A program made the position numbers and the translations under genes. Of a stretch of 64,000 nucleotides of DNA, positions 50,235 through 58,312 are shown piece after piece. The stretch spans positions 1 to 64,000 of the forward strand of contig CAZXEN010000005.1 of assembly GCA_964639765.1 (NCBI GenBank), in the 5' to 3' direction. Position 1 is the stretch's first letter. Each line of letters starts with the position of its first letter. The notes beneath the pieces are model-generated. The model ran no database searches. It saw nothing but the letters and a program-made list of their open reading frames with translations, and was not told the DNA's origin. The stretch is from Scybalousia_A sp964639765 (GTDB lineage Bacteria > Bacteroidota > Bacteroidia > Bacteroidales > P3).

Positions 50235-52346
50235 TTATGAAATTTTTGAAAAATCTGTTATTGGTCTTTGTTTTGTAACTTGATAACGCAAAAGAGAATT
50301 GTCTGGATGTGTTAAACTCGGGTCTTTATCAAATACCAGCTCTGCAAAATCTCTTGAACGTCTTACAATAGGTTCATCTTTTATTATATCTGCTATTCTT
50401 AAATCAAGAACTCCGCTTTGCTCCGTTCCTGCAATATTTCCCGGTCCTCTCATTTTCAGGTCTTCTTCTGCAAGAACAAATCCGTCATTGCTTTCACACA
50501 TAACCTCTATTTTCCTTCTTGCGTCCTTGCTTATATTGTCTTTTGTCCTTAGAATACAATAACTTTGTGCGTCACCTCTTCCTACTCGTCCTCGTAATTG
50601 ATGAAGTTGGCTTAAACCAAACCGTTCACTGTTCTCTATTATCATAACTGTAGCATTACTAACATCGACTCCAACCTCTATAACCGTTGTTGCAACCATT
50701 ATCTGTGTTTCTCCTTTTACAAACCGTTGCATTTCGTAATCCTTTGCGCTGTCTTCCATTTGTCCATGAACGATACTTATATTATACTTCGGCTGTGGAA
50801 ATTCCCTGACTATGCTTTCATATCCATCCATCAAATCTTTTACATCTTCCATCTTCTCACTTTCATTGATAAGTGGATAAACAATGTATATTTGTCTTCC
50901 TTCTGCAATCTGTCTATGCATAAAAGAAAACATTTTTAAAATATCCCTGTCAAAAAGATGAATGGTTTTTATCGGCTTTCTTCCTGGGGGCAGTTCATCT
51001 ATTATTGAATAATCCAAATCTCCGTATGCTGTCATCGCAAGTGTTCTTGGTATTGGCGTAGCAGTCATAACCAAGATGTGGGGAGGAAGATTTTTGTTCT
51101 TTTCCCACATTTTACTTCTTTGTTTTACTCCAAAACGGTGCTGTTCATCTATTATTGCAAGTCCAAGATTATTAAAAACAACAGTATCTTCCAATATTGC
51201 ATGAGTACCAACAAGAATGTCTATAGAACCTTCTTGAAGGTTTGAAAGAATATTTCTTCTTGCTTTGCCTTTTACACTTCCCTGCAAAAGAGCTACATTA
51301 ATATTCAATCCTTTAAGAAATTTCGTTATACTGTTATAATGTTGCAAAGAAAGTATTTCTGTTGGTGCCAAAAGAGCAGCCTGAAATCCGTTGTCTATTG
51401 CAAGAAGCATACACATCAAAGCAACAAGGGTCTTTCCAGAACCTACATCTCCTTGTAGAAGTCTGTTCATTTGATGGGAAGAACGCAGATCATTGCGAAT
51501 TTCTTTTATTACTCTTTTCTGCGCATTTGTAAGAGAGAATGGAAGATTTTGAGAATAAAAAGTATTGAACTTATCTCCCACCTTGGAAAAAACAAATCCT
51601 TCACTTTTTTGCAGCCTTCTTCCTTTTTCAAAAAGATGTCCCAGCTGCAATACAAGCAACTCTTCAAACTTTAATCTATAACGTGCTTTAACTAAGCTAT
51701 CATTTGAACTCGGAAAATGTATTTCTTTAAGAGCTTTTGAAAGCGGCATCAAATGATTTAGTTCCAAAACATATTGAGGTAGAGTTTCTGGTATTCTTCC
51801 TTGAGTTTCAACAAGCACCTCTTTGATTATTTTACTTAAGGCTTTGGAGTTGAGGAAAGACTTTTTCATTTTCTCCGTAGTATTATAGAGAGGAGAAAAC
51901 TTTTCTTCTATTGCCTGATTTGCATAGACAGTATATTCTTCTATTTCTGGGTGAATAAAAGAATAGGTATTTTGAAAACGGGTAGGCTTACCAAAAACGA
52001 CATACTCTCTTGCTGGTTTCAATCTCTTTTCTATCCAACTCAAACCCTGAAAAAAAACTAATTCCACTCTGCCTGTTCTATCTTCGAACGTATAGACTAA
52101 ACGCTGATTTCTGCCATTTCCTTTTACTTCCTTGCCTACTAAATATCCTCTTATTTGAATATAAACTTCTTCACTTGCTATTTGATTTATGGAAAAAAAG
52201 GTACTTTTGTCTATATACTTGTAAGGAAAATGATACAACATATCTCCTAAAGTAAAAATATTTAGTTCCTTTCTAAGTGTAACAGCCCGTTTTTCACCTA
52301 CACCTTTAAGATACATTATATCTTTCTGAAGAATATTATTTTCCAT
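50235..52346 (-). CDS. recG: ATP-dependent DNA helicase RecG
   Basis: The 703-residue helicase reverses stalled replication forks and branch-migrates Holliday junctions. The N-terminal wedge (OB-fold) domain (about 1-190; YLKGVGEKRAVTL, DMLYHFPYKYID) is followed by superfamily 2 motifs: RLLQGDVGSGKTLVAL (I), DEQHRFGVKQR (II), VMTATPIPRTLAM (III), ATTVIEVGVDV and QLRGRVGRG (VI). Length is normal. The promoter box lies 24 bp before the ATG. Confidence 0.96.
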   Translation of the reverse strand: MENNILQKDIMYLKGVGEKRAVTLRKELNIFTLGDMLYHFPYKYIDKSTFFSINQIASEEVYIQIRGYLVGKEVKGNGRNQRLVYTFEDRTGRVELVFFQGLSWIEKRLKPAREYVVFGKPTRFQNTYSFIHPEIEEYTVYANQAIEEKFSPLYNTTEKMKKSFLNSKALSKIIKEVLVETQGRIPETLPQYVLELNHLMPLSKALKEIHFPSSNDSLVKARYRLKFEELLVLQLGHLFEKGRRLQKSEGFVFSKVGDKFNTFYSQNLPFSLTNAQKRVIKEIRNDLRSSHQMNRLLQGDVGSGKTLVALMCMLLAIDNGFQAALLAPTEILSLQHYNSITKFLKGLNINVALLQGSVKGKARRNILSNLQEGSIDILVGTHAILEDTVVFNNLGLAIIDEQHRFGVKQRSKMWEKNKNLPPHILVMTATPIPRTLAMTAYGDLDYSIIDELPPGRKPIKTIHLFDRDILKMFSFMHRQIAEGRQIYIVYPLINESEKMEDVKDLMDGYESIVREFPQPKYNISIVHGQMEDSAKDYEMQRFVKGETQIMVATTVIEVGVDVSNATVMIIENSERFGLSQLHQLRGRVGRGDAQSYCILRTKDNISKDARRKIEVMCESNDGFVLAEEDLKMRGPGNIAGTEQSGVLDLRIADIIKDEPIVRRSRDFAELVFDKDPSLTHPDNSLLRYQVTKQRPITDFSKIS

Positions 52347-52369
52347 TTACACCTTTTGTCTAATATTCC

Positions 52370-52378
52370 GCAAAATTA
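52370..52378 (-). promoter_or_regulatory. -7 promoter box (TAATTTTGC) for recG
   Basis: Minus-strand TAATTTTGC ends 24 bp before the recG ATG at 52346. Confidence 0.74.
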
Positions 52379-52454
52379 ATATAATTTTTACTTCTGAAAT
52401 ACAGTTAGAGAAATAAGTTTTATTAATTTTTGCGATGAGTAGAGAGATTTTTTG

Positions 52455-52463
52455 TACTTTTGC
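52455..52463 (+). promoter_or_regulatory. -7 promoter box (TACTTTTGC) for the Mpv17-like/hisS unit
   Basis: TACTTTTGC lies 19 bp before the ATG at 52482. Confidence 0.75.
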
Positions 52464-52481
52464 ACAAAATATTTTTAAGAC

Positions 52482-53183
52482 ATGAAAAAACAAGATTTGA
52501 TATTTGTTGTTTGCATAGCAATATTCGTTGCTTTGTTTATTGTTGTTGAACCAGTAAACAATTGGTTTTTATCATGGTCTGCAGCAAAAGACTGGAGAGC
52601 ATTTGTTCTTGCGTTCCTGAAATTTGGAATTCTTGCAACAATAGGTGAATGCATAGGTTTGAGAATCACACAAGGAGTTTATAACAAGAAAGGTTTCGGC
52701 ATCCTGCCCCGTGCTTTGGTATGGGGAGTCTTGGGTGTTTGTATCAGCATCGCTATGGGTATTTTTGCATCCGGTACTTTTGGTTTCCTAAACCAATGCG
52801 GCTTGGACATAAACCCTGCTACTCTGTCAGAAGAAGGCTTTGGCACACGTCTGCTGTATGCTTTCTCTGTCTCAGTCCTGATGAATACGTTCTTTGCTCC
52901 TGTTTTCATGACTATTCATAAAATAACAGACACACACATCACCAATACTGGAGGTACTCTCAAAGGCTTCTTCTCCCCTATTCCTGCAAAACAAATCGTA
53001 AGTGAAATGGATTGGCAGAGACAATGGAGTTTTGTATTTATGAAAACAATACCTTTCTTCTGGTATCCTGCACATACGCTTACATTTATGCTTCCAGGAG
53101 AATACAGGGTTCTTTGTGCTGCACTGTTAGGAGTAGCTCTCGGAGTAATTCTTTCTTTGGCGAATCTTAAAAAGACGAAATAA
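52482..53183 (+). CDS. Mpv17/PMP22-like integral membrane protein
   Basis: The 233-residue protein has four to five transmembrane segments (about 7-24, 40-60, 75-97, 122-142, 205-226). The C-terminal pattern W-x6-KTIPFFWYPAHTLTFMLPGEYR resembles the Mpv17/PMP22 signature (W..P..xxxNF..VP...R), and NTFFAPVFMTIHKITD fits the earlier conserved part. That family is mostly eukaryotic, with unknown transport or channel roles, and short bacterial relatives exist in Bacteroidetes. The match is by eye only. It lies 5 bp before hisS, so they form one unit. Confidence 0.55.
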   Translation: MKKQDLIFVVCIAIFVALFIVVEPVNNWFLSWSAAKDWRAFVLAFLKFGILATIGECIGLRITQGVYNKKGFGILPRALVWGVLGVCISIAMGIFASGTFGFLNQCGLDINPATLSEEGFGTRLLYAFSVSVLMNTFFAPVFMTIHKITDTHITNTGGTLKGFFSPIPAKQIVSEMDWQRQWSFVFMKTIPFFWYPAHTLTFMLPGEYRVLCAALLGVALGVILSLANLKKTK

Positions 53184-53188
53184 TCACT

Positions 53189-54574
53189 ATGGAGTACAAG
53201 GCTGTAAAAGGAACAAGGGATTTCACGCCCTTGCAGATGCAAAAAAGAAACTATATTTTTGATACTATAACAAAAGTCTATCGTTCTCATGGCTTTCTCC
53301 AGATAGAAACGCCTGCAATGGAATCCTTGAATACCCTTATGGGCAAGTATGGGGAAGAAGGCGATAAACTTTTGTTCAAAATCCTAAACTCCGGGGAATT
53401 TATCAAGCAGGATGAACTGCAGGAGTTTTCTTCCCTGATGTCAAACGAGCAAAACAACAAAACCATCTCACTGAACAAGGCCACCAAGATGATAAGCGAA
53501 AAAGGTCTTCGCTATGATTTGACCGTTCCTTTCGCTCGCTTTGTCGTAAATCACAGAAACGACATCGTATTCCCTTTCAAACGCTTCCAAATCCAACCTG
53601 TATGGAGAGCAGACCGCCCTCAGAAAGGCAGATACAGAGAGTTTTATCAGTGCGATGCAGATATCATCGGTTCAAACTCACTTATGAATGAAGTGGAATT
53701 GCTTCAAATCATTGATGAAGTCTTTTCCGCATTCAGACTGCCTGTTGTCATAAAACTTAACAATAGAAAAATTCTTTCAGCCTTCGCTGAGCTTTTGGGA
53801 AAAGCGGACAAGATAACAGACCTTACTGTCGCCATAGACAAAATGGACAAAATCGGATTGGAAAACGTACTCAAGGAACTACAGGAGAAAGGATTTTCCA
53901 GCAAGGACTGCGAAAAAATCTCTCCTCTTCTGGATATAAAAGGCACAAACGAAGAAAAACTTTCCCGCCTACAGAACATCATTGGTAAAATAGAGACAGG
54001 ACGGAAAGGATTGGAAGAGATATCGTACGTTCTGGAGAAATCCAAGAAGGCAGGTTTGACAAACATAGAACTGGACATCACACTTGCACGCGGACTAAAC
54101 TACTATACAGGTGCTATCGTTGAAGTCAAAGCCTTGGATATGCAAATGGGAAGCATAACAGGCGGTGGCAGATACGACAACCTTACCGGTATATTCGGAA
54201 TGCCAGATGTTTCAGGTGTAGGCATTAGTTTTGGAGCTGACAGAATATACGATTGCTTGGAAGAAAAAGGATTATTCCCTAAGGATATTGAAGTTGCCAC
54301 CAAAGTCCTGTTCATCAACTTTGGAGAAAAAGAAAGTGACTGTTGTATCCAGCTTGCCAGCTCACTAAGAAAAGAAGGTATTGCCTGTGAAATCTATCCT
54401 GAAAGCAGCAAACTGAAAAAACAGATGAAATACGCAAACGACAGACACTTCCCTTATTGTGTTCTTGTAGGAGAAGAAGAAATAAACAGTTCCACTTGTG
54501 TCCTGAAGAATATGAAAACAGGAGAACAGGAGAAAGTAAAATTTGACTCTCTGGCAGGAAAACTGAATCAATAA
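53189..54574 (+). CDS. hisS: Histidyl-tRNA synthetase
   Basis: The 461-residue class II synthetase charges tRNA-His. It has the N-terminal VKGTRDFTPLQ, motif 2 region RFQIQPVWRADRPQKGRYREFYQCDADI in pieces around 130-160, histidine-binding motifs LARGLNYYTGAIVE and motif 3 GVGISFGADRI, and the C-terminal anticodon-binding domain (from about 370). A polar insert around 70-100 (SNEQNNKTISLNKATK) is seen in the Bacteroidetes form. It is followed by the terminator embedded in array G. Confidence 0.96.
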   Translation: MEYKAVKGTRDFTPLQMQKRNYIFDTITKVYRSHGFLQIETPAMESLNTLMGKYGEEGDKLLFKILNSGEFIKQDELQEFSSLMSNEQNNKTISLNKATKMISEKGLRYDLTVPFARFVVNHRNDIVFPFKRFQIQPVWRADRPQKGRYREFYQCDADIIGSNSLMNEVELLQIIDEVFSAFRLPVVIKLNNRKILSAFAELLGKADKITDLTVAIDKMDKIGLENVLKELQEKGFSSKDCEKISPLLDIKGTNEEKLSRLQNIIGKIETGRKGLEEISYVLEKSKKAGLTNIELDITLARGLNYYTGAIVEVKALDMQMGSITGGGRYDNLTGIFGMPDVSGVGISFGADRIYDCLEEKGLFPKDIEVATKVLFINFGEKESDCCIQLASSLRKEGIACEIYPESSKLKKQMKYANDRHFPYCVLVGEEEINSSTCVLKNMKTGEQEKVKFDSLAGKLNQ

Positions 54575-54593
54575 AAACACGTTTTGGATTTAG

Positions 54594-54835
54594 TAAAAAA
54601 AATCCAAGACTTATTTCTTAAAAACGAAGATATTTTTACAGGCATCTTGAGAAAGTAAGTAATAATTACCTCAAGATGCTTTTTTAATATCAAGACTTTT
54701 TTTAAGAAAACGAAGACTTTTTTTCGTAAGTCCAAGATTTTTTTCTCAAAAACAAAGACTTTTTTTTTACAGAACAAAGATTTATTACGTTAAAACAAAG
54801 ATTTATTATCACAAAATCAAGACTTAATTCTATGA
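54594..54835 (+). repeat. 21-22 bp word array G (longest copy)
   Basis: Words start at 54604 (CCAAGAC) and 54625 (CGAAGAT); then, after the hisS terminator, at 54690 (TCAAGAC), 54711 (CGAAGAC), 54732 (CCAAGAT), 54753 (CAAAGAC), 54775 and 54796 (CAAAGAT) and 54817 (TCAAGAC). The seven in the last block are spaced 21, 21, 21, 22, 21 and 21 bp. The gap over the terminator (65 bp) is close to three periods. All words face the same way. Each is followed by a T-rich run and then an A-rich run. The rest of the gap to 54942 shows no gene. Confidence 0.88.
54642..54685 (+). terminator. hisS terminator embedded in word array G
   Basis: The perfect 10-bp stem GCATCTTGAG / CTCAAGATGC (54642-54651 and 54670-54679) has an 18-nt loop and runs into six T. 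Its right arm is itself a TCAAGAT-T-run unit of the array. Confidence 0.9.
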
Positions 54836-54942
54836 ATCCTTATCTTTTTGTCTCCTGTCTAAAAAATAAATAAAATAATACCATTGCCTACAAAATAAAA
54901 CAGCGATACTGTCGTTATTTACTTGCAAAATAGACTTGTTTT

Positions 54943-55830
54943 ATGAAATATGGACTTAAGATTCTTGCTGTTGTGCTGGTGGCTTGTATGTTTTGTACAT
55001 GCTCATCAAATGACGGGTTTGTAAATACAGAACTCGGATTTTCTTTCAAGCATTGCACAAGCAACAATTCTGCTCCCAAGGCAAACAAAGGGGATGTTAT
55101 TTTCGGGCAGATAAAAATTCTTTTGAACAACAAGAAACTTATATCCTCCAATTATGGAAATCCGGAACGGTTGTTTGTCATCAGCAAAAAACCTGAAGTA
55201 GGTTCAATAGACGAGTTTCTAATGAATCTTCACATTGGAGATTCCGCTCTTATGATTTGTCCTGCCGACAGCGTAAGTAGATTTCTTAAAGGCGTGGAAT
55301 TCAAGCCTACGGACAAGATTTGGATATACCTGACCGTAAATCAGATAATTTCGCAAAGAGATTTATCCGAATACGAGCAAGACAAGATACTCAGGGACGA
55401 AAAAGAGGACGAGTTGCTGACCGAGTTCGTGCTTAACAGATACGACAAAGCGGAAAAGAAATCCACCGGTCTGTTTTACATAAACCTGCAGGAAGGTTCA
55501 GGCAAAAAAGCCGAATATGGCAAGATGGTTTCCGTCAGATATACGGTCTGCGACACAACCGGCAGGATAATAGACTCAAATATTGAGGAAGATGCGAAAA
55601 AAGGCGGTTTATACAGGGAGAACATAAAATACATACCGTTTGAATTTTTGCTTGGAGACGATGCTTTGATTTCCGGTTGGGTGCAAGGTATCGCCCTTAT
55701 GAAAGAAGGCGGTCATGCAAAACTTGTCATCCCATCAAAACTTGCCTACGGCGATGTCGCATACAGAAACATAGAGCCTAATACTCCTCTGATTTTTGAT
55801 GTATATCTAATACAGGTAAAAGACAAATAA
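54943..55830 (+). CDS. FKBP-type peptidyl-prolyl isomerase, lipoprotein
   Basis: The 295-residue protein has a lipoprotein signal (VLVACMFCTCSSND, lipid Cys about 20). The N-terminal half (about 25-150) is a degenerate FKBP-like or adaptor region, and the C-terminal half (about 170-295) is an FKBP domain: GSGKKAEYGKMVSVRYTV, FLLGDDALISGWVQGIALMKEGGHAKLVIPSKLAYGD, then NTPLIFDVYLIQV. It would catalyse prolyl isomerisation of envelope proteins. It is followed after 29 bp by a second, related FKBP gene, suggesting a joint periplasmic folding unit. Confidence 0.88.
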   Translation: MKYGLKILAVVLVACMFCTCSSNDGFVNTELGFSFKHCTSNNSAPKANKGDVIFGQIKILLNNKKLISSNYGNPERLFVISKKPEVGSIDEFLMNLHIGDSALMICPADSVSRFLKGVEFKPTDKIWIYLTVNQIISQRDLSEYEQDKILRDEKEDELLTEFVLNRYDKAEKKSTGLFYINLQEGSGKKAEYGKMVSVRYTVCDTTGRIIDSNIEEDAKKGGLYRENIKYIPFEFLLGDDALISGWVQGIALMKEGGHAKLVIPSKLAYGDVAYRNIEPNTPLIFDVYLIQVKDK

Positions 55831-55859
55831 AGTAATAACAAAAAATAGCTTAACATAAA

Positions 55860-56846
55860 ATGAAAAAAACATTAGTTATATGTGCCTTATCTTTGTTTGG
55901 ATTATGCAGTATGGCACAAATACCTCAAGGATTCACTCTATCGGATTCAAAAGTTGTATACAAAGTTGAAAAATCCAATCCTGATGGTGGGCAGGTAAAG
56001 GAAGATGATATGATTTTCGCTGCTTTTTCCATTGCCTACAACGACAGTGTTGTTATGAATAACCTCACAAACAAAAAAGTCAAGGAACCTACATTTCTTG
56101 TCTCAAAAAGAAACAATATATTCAAGGGAGATTTGATGGACGGTTTGCTTCTTATGCGCAGCGGAGAAGAATACACATTTGCTTTTCCAAAAGATTCCAT
56201 GACCAAAATCCAACGTTTCCCTGAAGGTTTTGAAGGCTGGGTATATTATAGAGTAAGAATAGACTCCATTTGTTCATATAACGACTTCCTTTCGCAGAAA
56301 CAAAAGGAAACAGACTCACTCAGAGCGTTGGAACAGACAAAAATAGATGAATATCTGCAAAAAAACTCATGGGATAAAGCTATCGTTGAAGGAGTATATG
56401 TCAAAGTATTGAACAATGGTGTAGGAGAAAAGGCAAAAAACGGAGACGAGGTTAAGATAAATTATATCGGACAACTGCTGGATGGAAAAGTTTTTGACAC
56501 TTCCTTGGAAGATGTTGCAAAAGAAAACAATTTATACAACAACGCTCGAAAATATGAGCCATTGGCTTTTGAAGTCGGAGCAGGGCAGATGATAAGAGGC
56601 TTTGAAATTGCTGCACGCATGATGAACAAAGGAACAAAACTTATGGTACTTATTCCTTCTTCTTTGGCGTATGGTGAGAGGAATATGGGAGCAATCAGTC
56701 CTTATTCCCCACTGGTTTTCACTATGGAAATGGTGGATATACAAGAAGGCAAAATAGAGAAGACTGAAAAACCAGACATCAAGTCTCTACCTGCACAGAA
56801 AAACAAAAACAACACAAAGAAAACGAACAAAACAAACAAGAAATAA
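55860..56846 (+). CDS. FKBP-type peptidyl-prolyl isomerase, exported
   Basis: The 328-residue protein has a signal peptide (about 1-19, ending SMAQ), a first FKBP-like half (about 30-140) with few active-site residues, a helical linker (about 145-175), and a full FKBP domain (about 185-300): GDEVKINYIGQLLDGKVFDTS, FEVGAGQMIRGFEIAARMMNKGTKLMVLIPSSLAYGE, YSPLVFTMEMVDI. It ends in a Lys/Asn/Thr-rich tail (about 305-328), unlike its neighbour. The two are homologous over the whole length and are separated by 29 bp. The DnaQ-like gene follows after 5 bp. Confidence 0.9.
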   Translation: MKKTLVICALSLFGLCSMAQIPQGFTLSDSKVVYKVEKSNPDGGQVKEDDMIFAAFSIAYNDSVVMNNLTNKKVKEPTFLVSKRNNIFKGDLMDGLLLMRSGEEYTFAFPKDSMTKIQRFPEGFEGWVYYRVRIDSICSYNDFLSQKQKETDSLRALEQTKIDEYLQKNSWDKAIVEGVYVKVLNNGVGEKAKNGDEVKINYIGQLLDGKVFDTSLEDVAKENNLYNNARKYEPLAFEVGAGQMIRGFEIAARMMNKGTKLMVLIPSSLAYGERNMGAISPYSPLVFTMEMVDIQEGKIEKTEKPDIKSLPAQKNKNNTKKTNKTNKK

Positions 56847-56851
56847 GAATT

Positions 56852-57661
56852 ATGGAACTTAATTTAACAAGACCTATAGTATTTTTTGACTTAGAGACAA
56901 CTGGAGTAAATGTCGGAAAAGACAAGATAATAGAAATTTGCATGATTAAAGTAATGCCTGACGGAAGTGAAGCAGAAAAAATCATGAGGATAAATCCTGA
57001 AGTCTCTCTGCCTCAGAATATCGTGGAACTTACAGGAATTACAGACGAAGATTTGGAAGACAAGCCCCGTTTTTCCGATGTTGCCCAAGAGATAAAAGAA
57101 TTTATCGGCGATGCAGACCTTGCCGGATACAATTCCAACAAGTTTGATGTTCCGCTTTTGGTGGAAGAATTTCTAAGAGCAGGAATTGAGTTCTCTCTTT
57201 TGGGAAGAAACATGGTGGATGTGCAGAACATATTCCACAAAATGGAGTCCCGTACTTTGGTTGCCGCATATAAATTCTATTGCCACAAGAATTTGGAGAA
57301 CGCACATTCTGCTTTAGGCGATACACGTGCAACATTGGAAGTATTGAAAGCTCAACTTGACATGTATAAAGATGTGGAATATCAAGAAAAAGGAGGTGTG
57401 GCTACAAAACCTGTGGTAAATGATATGAAACAACTTGCCATTTTTTCCAAAACCAATAATTGGGTTGATCTGGCAGGACATATTTATCTGAACGATGCTT
57501 GTGTAGAATGCTTCAATTTTGGAAAGCACAAAGATAAATCTGTTGCTGAAGTATTTACAAAGGAACCTTCTTATTATGATTGGATGATGAAAGCTGAATT
57601 TCCTTTGAAGACAAAAGAGGTTATCACAAGAATATATGAGATGACCAGAAGAAAAATATAA
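56852..57661 (+). CDS. DnaQ-like 3'-5' exonuclease (DEDDh family)
   Basis: The 269-residue protein has an exonuclease domain (about 8-180) with the DEDDh set: Asp and Glu in FFDLETTG (12-19), Asp in NSNKFDVPLL and His/Asp in AHSALGDTRAT. Length and order match the proofreading-type or RNase T-like exonucleases. A C-terminal region (about 205-269; FNFGKHKDKSVAEVF, YYDWMMKAEFPLKTKEVI) is a DUF3820-like module that often accompanies this exonuclease in Bacteroidetes. It may act in proofreading or RNA/DNA end trimming. It is within the operon starting at 54943. Confidence 0.88.
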   Translation: MELNLTRPIVFFDLETTGVNVGKDKIIEICMIKVMPDGSEAEKIMRINPEVSLPQNIVELTGITDEDLEDKPRFSDVAQEIKEFIGDADLAGYNSNKFDVPLLVEEFLRAGIEFSLLGRNMVDVQNIFHKMESRTLVAAYKFYCHKNLENAHSALGDTRATLEVLKAQLDMYKDVEYQEKGGVATKPVVNDMKQLAIFSKTNNWVDLAGHIYLNDACVECFNFGKHKDKSVAEVFTKEPSYYDWMMKAEFPLKTKEVITRIYEMTRRKI

Positions 57662-57680
57662 CAACTCAATACAATAACCC

Positions 57681-58295
57681 ATGAAAATAATTTGTGTTGG
57701 CAGAAACTATGTGGAACACATAAAGGAATTAGGAAATGAAAAACCTGATTCAATAGTTTTTTTCCTTAAACCGGACACAGCCATATTAAAGGATAATGAG
57801 GATTTTTATCTGCCTGATTTTTCCAATAATGTTGCCTATGAATGCGAAATAGTGGTAAAGATAAACAAAGTGGGTAAAAGTATTCCTGTGGAGTATGCAA
57901 AAAACTATTACGACGAAATAGCTTTGGGATTGGATATAACCTTAAGAGACGTCCAGCAAAAAGCAAAGGAAAAAGGATTGCCTTGGACTCTTGCCAAAGG
58001 ATTTGACTATTCTGCTCCTATAAGCAGTTTCTATTCGCTGAAAGAGTTGGGAAAAGACATACAGGACGTAAAATTCTCCCTCAAAAAGAACGGCAATACC
58101 GTGCAAGATGCCAACACCTCACTGATGATTAACAAAGTTGATGAAATCATAGCCTATGTTTCACAGTTCATGACTTTAAAAACTGGCGACTACATCTTCA
58201 CCGGCACTCCTAAAGGCGTAGGACAAATGCAGATAGGCGATGTTTTTCAGGCTTACTTGGAAGGAAAGGAAGTCTTAAAAGTTGAAGTAAAATAA
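57681..58295 (+). CDS. Fumarylacetoacetate hydrolase-family protein (FAHD1-like)
   Basis: The 204-residue protein is a single FAH domain. The start KIICVGRNYVEHIKELGNE, the metal ligands in YECEIVVKI and GLDITLRDVQ, and the late block GDYIFTGTPKGVG fit the FAHD1/acylpyruvase and oxaloacetate decarboxylase group. It lies between an exonuclease and recN with gaps of 19 and 17 bp. The physiological substrate is not clear, but oxaloacetate clean-up is the usual proposal for this group. Confidence 0.9.
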   Translation: MKIICVGRNYVEHIKELGNEKPDSIVFFLKPDTAILKDNEDFYLPDFSNNVAYECEIVVKINKVGKSIPVEYAKNYYDEIALGLDITLRDVQQKAKEKGLPWTLAKGFDYSAPISSFYSLKELGKDIQDVKFSLKKNGNTVQDANTSLMINKVDEIIAYVSQFMTLKTGDYIFTGTPKGVGQMQIGDVFQAYLEGKEVLKVEVK

Positions 58296-58312
58296 ATCAA
58301 AGCTATTTTGTC

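Noticed and set aside
54913..54925. Promoter box before the first FKBP gene (TTTACTTGC)
   Set aside because: It differs from TAnnTTTGC at two key positions, so it was not called.
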